This document shows, piece after piece, positions 59,166 to 64,000 of a stretch of DNA of 64,000 nucleotides; positions within the stretch are counted from its first letter, which is position 1; the number at the start of each line of letters is the position of its first letter. This stretch comes from a bacterium UBP15_UBA6099. GTDB taxonomy: Bacteria > UBP15 > UBA6099. Location of the stretch: NCBI GenBank assembly GCA_002435745.1, contig DIWT01000021.1, forward strand, positions 47,563 through 111,562, given 5' to 3'. The position numbers and the translations under genes are program-made. The notes under the pieces are model-generated. The model saw nothing but the letters and a program-made list of their open reading frames with translations. It was not told the DNA's origin and made no database searches.

Positions 59166-60256
59166 GTTTGCTCCACACACCACAGAGAAAATTGAGCTTC
59201 GGACGGCATGAGATAGGCGAAGGCCGTCCGGTTTTTTTCATAGCGGACATTGCCGCTAACCACGACGGAGACCTGTCCAGAGCCGAAGACCTCATCGGTT
59301 TGGCCGCGGAGGCAGGCGCGGATGCGGCAAAATTTCAACATTTCGCCGCCGAGACCATCGTGAGCGATTACGGGTTCAGGAATCTCGGCTCTCAGCAGTC
59401 TCATCAAGCCTCATGGCGCAAGTCGGTTTTCGAAGTGTACAAAGACGCCAGTCTCCCGGATAACTGGACGCCCGCGCTGAAACGCGCCTGTGACAACGCG
59501 GGCATCGCTTTCTTCACCAGCCCATATTCTTTCGAACTTGTGGACGCGGTGAACGAATATGTGGAAATATTCAAAATCGGGTCGGGAGACATCACATGGC
59601 TTGAAATAATCCGCCACATTTGCGGCAAAGGCAAGCCTGTTCTTCTCGCGACGGGCGCGTCGTCGATCGACGAAGTGAGCGCCGCGGTCTACGCCATGCT
59701 GGAAATCACTCCAATGATCGGAATTATGCAGTGCAACACGAATTACGTGGCTTCGCCAGAGCAGTTCAAGCACGTGAACCTCAATGTGTTGAAGACTTAC
59801 GCTAAGATGTGGCCGGACGCTGTTTTGGGGCTTAGCGATCATACTCTAGGTTGCGCCGCGACTCTGGGCGCGGCCGCCTTCGGAGCGAAGGTGGTTGAAA
59901 AACATTTTACGGACGACCGGGAAAGAATAGGCCCCGATCACAGTTTCTCAATGACTCCTCGGGACTGGCGAGAGATGGTTGAAAGAACGCGCGAGTTGGA
60001 GGCAGCTCTGGGTTCCGGCGAGAAAAAGGTCGAAGAGAACGAGTCGCGGACGTTCGTCCTTCAAAGACGGGCGCTTCGCGCGGCTGTTGATATCCCCAAA
60101 GGCGGCTTTTTCACCCGCGATAATCTTGTTGCTCTTAGGCCGTGTCCCGAAGACGCGTTGCCGCCGGGCAAGCTCGAAGACATTATAGGACGCTCTGCTC
60201 GAAACGATATCCCAGCCGGCGCTCATTTATCATGGACAGACATAGACTGGCAATAA
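59162..60256 (+). CDS. NeuB/PseI-type nonulosonic acid synthase
   Basis: 364 residues, GTG start overlapping the SDR stop. The NeuB TIM barrel begins with 'FFIADIAANHDGDLSRAEDLI' and has 'GADAAKFQHF', 'FKIGSGDITWLEIIRHI', 'LLATGASSIDEV', 'LGLSDHTLGCAATLGAAAFGA' and 'EKHFTDDRERIGPDHSFS'. The C-terminal SAF domain starts near 295. It condenses phosphoenolpyruvate with a hexosamine to make a nine-carbon acidic sugar. A methyltransferase of the pseudaminate-associated family downstream suggests a pseudaminic or related acid; sequence alone does not fix the substrate. Confidence 0.87.
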   Translation: MSLLHTPQRKLSFGRHEIGEGRPVFFIADIAANHDGDLSRAEDLIGLAAEAGADAAKFQHFAAETIVSDYGFRNLGSQQSHQASWRKSVFEVYKDASLPDNWTPALKRACDNAGIAFFTSPYSFELVDAVNEYVEIFKIGSGDITWLEIIRHICGKGKPVLLATGASSIDEVSAAVYAMLEITPMIGIMQCNTNYVASPEQFKHVNLNVLKTYAKMWPDAVLGLSDHTLGCAATLGAAAFGAKVVEKHFTDDRERIGPDHSFSMTPRDWREMVERTRELEAALGSGEKKVEENESRTFVLQRRALRAAVDIPKGGFFTRDNLVALRPCPEDALPPGKLEDIIGRSARNDIPAGAHLSWTDIDWQ

Positions 60257-60951
60257 TCATACCCGCTTTCAATGAAGCGGCGACCATCGGAAAAGTCGTC
60301 GATGCGGCTTCTGCCATCGGGGTTGTTATTGTGGCAAACGACGCGTCAAGCGACGAGACCGCGATGGAAGCCGGCAAATCCGGCGCGATAGTCGTCAGCC
60401 ATGGAAAAAATCTTGGTTACGACGCGGCTCTGAGTTTAGGGTTTGCTGAAGCGGCGCGCAGAGGGTTCGAATTCGCGGCGACGATGGACGCCGACTCCCA
60501 GCACAATCCTGAGAACCTGAAAAGTTTTGCTGCGGCTCTGGAAGCGGGGGCGGATGTAGTGTCGGGCGTCAGGCCGTTTCGCGCCCGCGCGGCGGAATCG
60601 CTTTTTTCCTCTCTCACGGATTTCTTGTGCGGCATCAAAGACCCCATGTGCGGAATGAAAGGCTACAGAATGGCAATACACGAAAAACTCGGCCATTTCG
60701 ATTCATATAAGTCCATAGGAAGCGAATTGATTCTTTTCGCCGCGAAAAACGGAATGAGAATAGAACAGATTGGAATTTCAATAGCGCCGAGAACGGGCTA
60801 TTCTAGGTTTGGAAACTCGCTTCGCGCCAACGCCAAGATTTTCAGGGCCGCTGTTCTAGGCATCATTAAGTATCCCTGTTTCAGGAGACCCAAGTATTCG
60901 TTTTGTCCGAACTCTTCGGCGGCAGAAGGGAATGCCGCATCGAATGAGTAG
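60232..60951 (+). CDS. Family 2 glycosyltransferase
   Basis: About 239 residues from the ATG at 60232, overlapping the synthase gene by 25 nt and lacking a clear SD. 'AIIIPAFNEAATIGKVVDAA', 'IVANDASSDETAME', 'GKNLGYDAALSLGFAEA' and 'ATMDADSQHNPENL' with its D-x-D are GT2 (DPM1/DPG-synthase-like) features. No C-terminal membrane segment is present. It probably transfers a sugar to a lipid or protein. Confidence 0.86.
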   Translation: MDRHRLAIIIPAFNEAATIGKVVDAASAIGVVIVANDASSDETAMEAGKSGAIVVSHGKNLGYDAALSLGFAEAARRGFEFAATMDADSQHNPENLKSFAAALEAGADVVSGVRPFRARAAESLFSSLTDFLCGIKDPMCGMKGYRMAIHEKLGHFDSYKSIGSELILFAAKNGMRIEQIGISIAPRTGYSRFGNSLRANAKIFRAAVLGIIKYPCFRRPKYSFCPNSSAAEGNAASNE

Positions 60952-61163
60952 ATCGAGACATGTTAACATCAAAACTTAAGATGAATTTCCATATTCTGAT
61001 GAGATGGCGTTGTTCGCTTTTACGGGGAGGCAGTTCGGCGTTCAGCGCGCTCCCTCGCGAGATCGCTGTTTGTGTGTCATACTTAACTGAGTAGAATTGT
61101 AAAAAATCAAAAGGGCAAGAAGGGAGCCGAACGCTCTCTCTGCCTCAGCCGGGAGGCGGCGGA
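60952..61163. other. Intergenic gap before the methyltransferase
   Basis: No gene. The sequence is partly AT-rich; a purine-rich GGGAGGCGG just before 61164 serves as SD. No clear promoter or terminator was found. Confidence 0.4.
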
Positions 61164-61793
61164 ATGTCAGACAAGCAATTCTCCACCGATCAGGAGTCAT
61201 TTTGGGCGACGGATTTCGGGAATGAATATATCATTAGAAATAGCTCTGAAGATTATATCGCCCCGAAAATGCGACTTCTTTCCTGCGCTATCTCAAAATG
61301 CCGTAAAATCGATTCCGTGATTGAATTCGGTTCTAACATAGGCCTGAACATGATCGCTTTGCGCCCTCTGCTGCCTAAAGCTAAACTGTCCGCCGTGGAG
61401 ATCAATCCGGTAGCGTATGAAAAAGTGAAGTCTCTAGGATTTGTGGAAACTTTCAATGAGTCGATACTTGAATTCAAATCGGACAGGAAGTGGGATCTTG
61501 TTTTTACCAAGGGCGTGCTGATACACATAAATCCCGACAGGTTGCCGGACGTTTACGACAGGATGTTTTCGGCGAGCCGTGAATATGTCCTGATGTGCGA
61601 ATACTACAATCCGACCCCGATGGAAATAGAATATCGAGGCCACCGAGAGCGGCTCTTCAAGAGGGATTTTGCCGGAGAATTCATGGACAGACACAAGGGC
61701 GTCGAGCTTGTGGACTATGGCTTCATTTATTACAGAGATCCGATATTTCCGCTTGGGGATTTCACTTGGTTTTTGATGAGGAAACCGCAGTGA
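61164..61793 (+). CDS. Pseudaminic acid biosynthesis-associated methyltransferase
   Basis: 209 residues. 'QESFWATDFGNEYIIRN' and 'DLVFTKGVLIHINPDRLPDVYDRM', then 'EYYNPTPMEIEYRGHRERLFKRDFAGEF' and 'VDYGFIYYRDPIFPLGDFTWFL' fit TIGR03587. The SAM loop is 'VIEFGSNIGLN' near residue 52. These proteins are found in pseudaminate loci; the methyl acceptor is not known. It is separated from the glycosyltransferase by 212 bp. Confidence 0.88.
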   Translation: MSDKQFSTDQESFWATDFGNEYIIRNSSEDYIAPKMRLLSCAISKCRKIDSVIEFGSNIGLNMIALRPLLPKAKLSAVEINPVAYEKVKSLGFVETFNESILEFKSDRKWDLVFTKGVLIHINPDRLPDVYDRMFSASREYVLMCEYYNPTPMEIEYRGHRERLFKRDFAGEFMDRHKGVELVDYGFIYYRDPIFPLGDFTWFLMRKPQ

Positions 61794-61818
61794 ACTGAAA
61801 CGCGCCGTCGATTGCGGA

Positions 61819-62202
61819 TTATTCCGCCACAATTCTTATCGAACGACCTTCCTCTCCGTCTTCCGAATGGAACTCAATGGGTTTTCCGGTTTCCAGCGTC
61901 TTCATGACCTCGTCGATGGAAGAATCCGAGCCGGGCAGGGCGGAGTCCTTAGGGATAAACCTGAAAAAAAGTTTCACCAGAGAAAGCGGGATGCGGATAG
62001 GGGTAAGGCTTTTATATTTTCCGGCTGATTTTGATTTTATCTCAATATTGAGCCAACGCGCCGCGCCGGAAGGGGCGACTCCGGGACTCTCCACGGCTTC
62101 CGCCTTGTCGAGAGCCTCTATCAGCCTCACCCCCTGTTCGGGAGTTATCTTTCCCTCTCGTATCATATTCAGCACTTCAAGTTTTTCTTTCCCGTCAGTC
62201 AT
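61819..62202 (-). CDS. SHOCT-like helical-module protein
   Basis: 127 residues. Residues 5-32 ('KEKLEVLNMIREGKITPEQG' onward) form a short helix-turn-helix-like module of the SHOCT-like/YvlB N-terminal type. The middle has 'LNIEIKSKSAGKYKSLTPIRIPLSLVKLFFRFI', a beta hairpin and amphipathic helix, then an acidic C-terminal region. The module closely resembles the C-terminus of the upstream DUF2089 protein. It lies 46 bp after that gene on the same strand. Function unknown. Confidence 0.7.
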   Translation of the reverse strand: MTDGKEKLEVLNMIREGKITPEQGVRLIEALDKAEAVESPGVAPSGAARWLNIEIKSKSAGKYKSLTPIRIPLSLVKLFFRFIPKDSALPGSDSSIDEVMKTLETGKPIEFHSEDGEEGRSIRIVAE

Positions 62203-62248
62203 TTATCCCTCTTTCCATTGAAGCCCTTGCGACGGACAGCCGTCATCT

Positions 62249-62623
62249 TTACAGTTCTTCTATCAACGCCGCGCCTTCGTCCGGGGTAAGATCTCCTCTT
62301 TTTATCGATTCAATAATCTCCAGCCGCCGCAACCGCCTCGTCTCCGGATCGTCTTTTCTCAGTTTTCTGTTTAACTTCTCGATTATTGCGTCCAACCTGT
62401 TTCTTACTGTCGGGTAGGACACGCCCAGACGTTTTTCCATTTCTTTGATATTGCCCCTCGAAACTACGAACAACTCAACAAACCGCCGTTCCTCGTCCGT
62501 CAGGTCTGAGAAAAGGCCGTGTCCGAATTCGCCCTCGATGGCAGTGTTGCATTCGGAACATGAAAGCCTTGATATCATTAGAGTATTGTTGCACACAGGA
62601 CAATGGCTCAAAGCTCTTTTCAT
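62249..62623 (-). CDS. DUF2089 family putative regulator
   Basis: 124 residues. A zinc ribbon ('CPVCNNTL', 'LSCSECNTAI') is followed by 'LFSDLTDEERRFVELFVVSRGNIKEMEKRLGVSYPTVRNRLDAII', a helix-turn-helix reminiscent of sigma region 4 or LuxR-like domains. The C-terminal segment 'RRLEIIESIKRGDLTPDEG' matches the module in the next gene. It is likely a DNA-binding regulator of its own operon; targets are unknown. Confidence 0.82.
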   Translation of the reverse strand: MKRALSHCPVCNNTLMISRLSCSECNTAIEGEFGHGLFSDLTDEERRFVELFVVSRGNIKEMEKRLGVSYPTVRNRLDAIIEKLNRKLRKDDPETRRLRRLEIIESIKRGDLTPDEGAALIEEL

Positions 62624-62723
62624 CCGGACCTCGACACGCCGCTGGCCTTTTTAGACCCTCTGCGACAGATTGACTTTTTCAGATATAATATTACAATATT
62701 TTAAGAGTCATTTAAAGAAATTA

Positions 62724-63164
62724 ATGGAAAACATGACATTGGATAAAAAAAACGCAACAGTCCTAGTGATAGAGGACGACAGGGACATGAACGACATGGT
62801 GTCTCTAATTTTGCGCGACGCCGGGTATGAGCCCCTTTCGGCATTCGACGGAGAGGAAGGATTGGAGATAGCGGGTCGAGACAATCCCGACGCCATTATT
62901 CTCGATCTCATGCTGCCGAAGATGAACGGAATAGAAGTCTGCCGCAAGCTGATGGAAAACGAAAGCACGCGGTCGATTCCTGTGATAGCTTTGACCGCAA
63001 AAAATGAATTGACATCCAAACTGTCTATGTTCGTGGCTGGCGCGAAACGATATATCACAAAACCTTTTGAACAGTCTCATTTGATAAACGAGATAAAAAG
63101 AGCTTTAAAACAACGCGACATATCTGAGCATTTCAGAGAAGATTACCCCGACCCGCGAGGATGA
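62724..63164 (+). CDS. Stand-alone response regulator receiver 2
   Basis: About 146 residues from the ATG at 62724 (62733 is also possible). The acidic pocket is in 'VLVIEDDRDMND', the phosphoacceptor Asp in 'AIILDLMLPKMNG', the Thr in 'VIALTAK' and the Lys in 'RYITKPFE'. No output domain. It shares 'DLMLP' and 'G-A-(K/R)-R-(Y/F)' landmarks with the receiver at 39.6 kb. A TATAAT at 62684-62689 may be its -10 element. No kinase is nearby. Confidence 0.88.
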   Translation: MENMTLDKKNATVLVIEDDRDMNDMVSLILRDAGYEPLSAFDGEEGLEIAGRDNPDAIILDLMLPKMNGIEVCRKLMENESTRSIPVIALTAKNELTSKLSMFVAGAKRYITKPFEQSHLINEIKRALKQRDISEHFREDYPDPRG

Positions 63165-63226
63165 AATTTTAAGTCAGAATAGCGGGTAAGCGCCGATCTA
63201 CAATCCAAGTCCGCCAGCAATGCGCG

Positions 63227-63841
63227 TCATACGATGTTTTCTAGATTTTCGATTCCGCCGCAGAGCAATCCCATGTTTTTTCGTATTCTTTCTTCAGGCC
63301 AATCCCACCATTTAAGAGCCATCAATTTTAAAATAGCTTCTTGAGAGAAACGTTTATTGATTTCCTTAGCCGGAGAGCCGGCTACCACGGAATAAGGTTC
63401 GACATTTTTTGTAACGACTGATTTAGCTGCGATTATCGCTCCATCTCCTATGGCGACTCCGGCAAGAATCGTGGCTCCGTACCCTATTAGGACATCATTG
63501 CCTATCGCCACATCGCCCTTGCACATGGCGACGCTTGGCAAATCTGAGGCCTCGGGCCAACTTTCGCGCATCATTTCTTTGAAAGGATAAGTGGTTATCC
63601 AGTCCGGACGATGCTCATCCATAATGATCGTCACATCGCTGGAAATGGAACAATATTTGCCGATAATAACCCTCCCCATGCCTCCTGTGATTTTTGGCGC
63701 GCCATATGTATGATCGCCGATGTCATACCTTTCTCCTGTGTGAATCTCTTTTGTGAGCCTGTTGCAATCCATGTTTTCAACGCGCGAGAGCAGTTTTTTG
63801 ACTTTCGAAATAAAACAACTGCGACAAATCGGTTGTTTCAT
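63227..63841 (-). CDS. CatB-related hexapeptide O-acetyltransferase
   Basis: About 204 residues from the ATG at 63841, preferred for GGAG 8 nt upstream; an ATG at 63859 is also open. 'VIIGKYCSISSDVTIIMDEHRPDWITTYPF' and the hexapeptide repeats 'GDVAIGNDVLIGYGATILAGVAIGDGAIIAAKSVVTKNVEPYSVVAGSPAKEI' show a left-handed beta-helix of the xenobiotic/sugar acetyltransferase group. In this setting a glycan-modifying role is plausible, since it is 1.4 kb from the nonulosonate module, but orientation and spacing differ. Confidence 0.88.
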   Translation of the reverse strand: MKQPICRSCFISKVKKLLSRVENMDCNRLTKEIHTGERYDIGDHTYGAPKITGGMGRVIIGKYCSISSDVTIIMDEHRPDWITTYPFKEMMRESWPEASDLPSVAMCKGDVAIGNDVLIGYGATILAGVAIGDGAIIAAKSVVTKNVEPYSVVAGSPAKEINKRFSQEAILKLMALKWWDWPEERIRKNMGLLCGGIENLENIV

Positions 63842-64000
63842 GAGATAAGCTCCGTTCATAAATTAAGAACACAAGACGCAAAACAATACTAAAATTGTCG
63901 CTATAAACGCAAATAACAGCAACCGCCAGTAATTCTAACAGAATTCAGCAAAGCAATGAAGAACAAGTCGCCGCAAAGGATAGTGTAAACTTTTTTCTGC
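63842..64000. other. Window end, no gene recognised
   Basis: Short AT-rich stretch upstream of the acetyltransferase; nothing further seen. Confidence 0.4.

Noticed and set aside
62670..62689. TTGACT and TATAAT before the second receiver as one promoter
   Set aside because: Spacer is only 8 bp.

Overview
The window is a densely packed bacterial chromosome segment. Coding DNA is GC-rich, intergenic gaps are AT-rich, Shine-Dalgarno sites are strong and GTG/TTG starts are frequent. Cell-envelope genes (RND permease, AsmA-like protein, MurE with the DNPR motif typical of meso-diaminopimelate ligases) suggest a diderm. Gene order is Firmicutes-like: DUF881 and Sbp before ftsA, yggS-sepF after ftsZ, and remA-gmk-rpoZ-coaBC. 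Together with FapA, HD-GYP, SepF and DUF2089 proteins this points to a deep-branching diderm lineage of the Synergistota or Candidatus Riflebacteria type. The phylum is inference. No rRNA, tRNA, CRISPR array, transposase or integrase was recognised.

Layout. 1-3.0 kb: 3' end of a GPH-type sugar symporter, a sugar isomerase-like protein, and TyrA. 3.4-19.2 kb: a nearly continuous division and cell wall operon, mraZ-rsmH-ftsL-ftsI-murE-murF-mraY-murD-ftsW-murG-ftsQ-DUF881-sbp-ftsA-ftsZ, without murB, murC or ddl. It has a consensus promoter and two AAAGTGGGAA boxes upstream. 19.2-25.4 kb: radical SAM protein, yggS, sepF, proC, ftsK, then a terminator. 25.4-26.0 kb: a hairpin-rich convergent gap. 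26-33.2 kb: AsmA-like protein (minus strand), a cobalt ECF transporter cbiM-PDGLE-cbiQ-cbiO, and a minus-strand aroB-ndh-like pair. 33.6-36.6 kb: five prepilin genes plus a sixth gene with a pilin-like head on an ordinary membrane anchor. A sigma-54-like promoter precedes the first.

36.7-39.3 kb: remA-gmk-rpoZ-coaBC. 39.6-45.1 kb: an orphan receiver, an RND permease, peptide deformylase, and a toxin-antitoxin pair. 45.2-48.3 kb: an unknown two-TM protein, PIN-PhoH and cytosolic SppA. 48.4-52.5 kb: an Fe-S assembly operon (Rrf2 regulator, three-domain NifU, NifS) continuing into a Cys-rich HD protein and a TIGR02757 protein. 52.7-56.3 kb: degenerate receiver, HD-GYP and FapA. 56.4-58.1 kb: minus-strand radical SAM and ATC-hydrolase-like genes. 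58.3-61.8 kb: a nonulosonic-acid (pseudaminate-type) glycan module. 61.8-63.9 kb: a SHOCT-like/DUF2089 pair, another receiver, and a hexapeptide acetyltransferase.

The pieces most worth follow-up are the pilin array with its anchored sixth member and possible sigma-54 control, the MraZ protein with large insertions and its putative operator, the receiver/HD-GYP/FapA module, and the SHOCT-like/DUF2089 pair that share a helical module.
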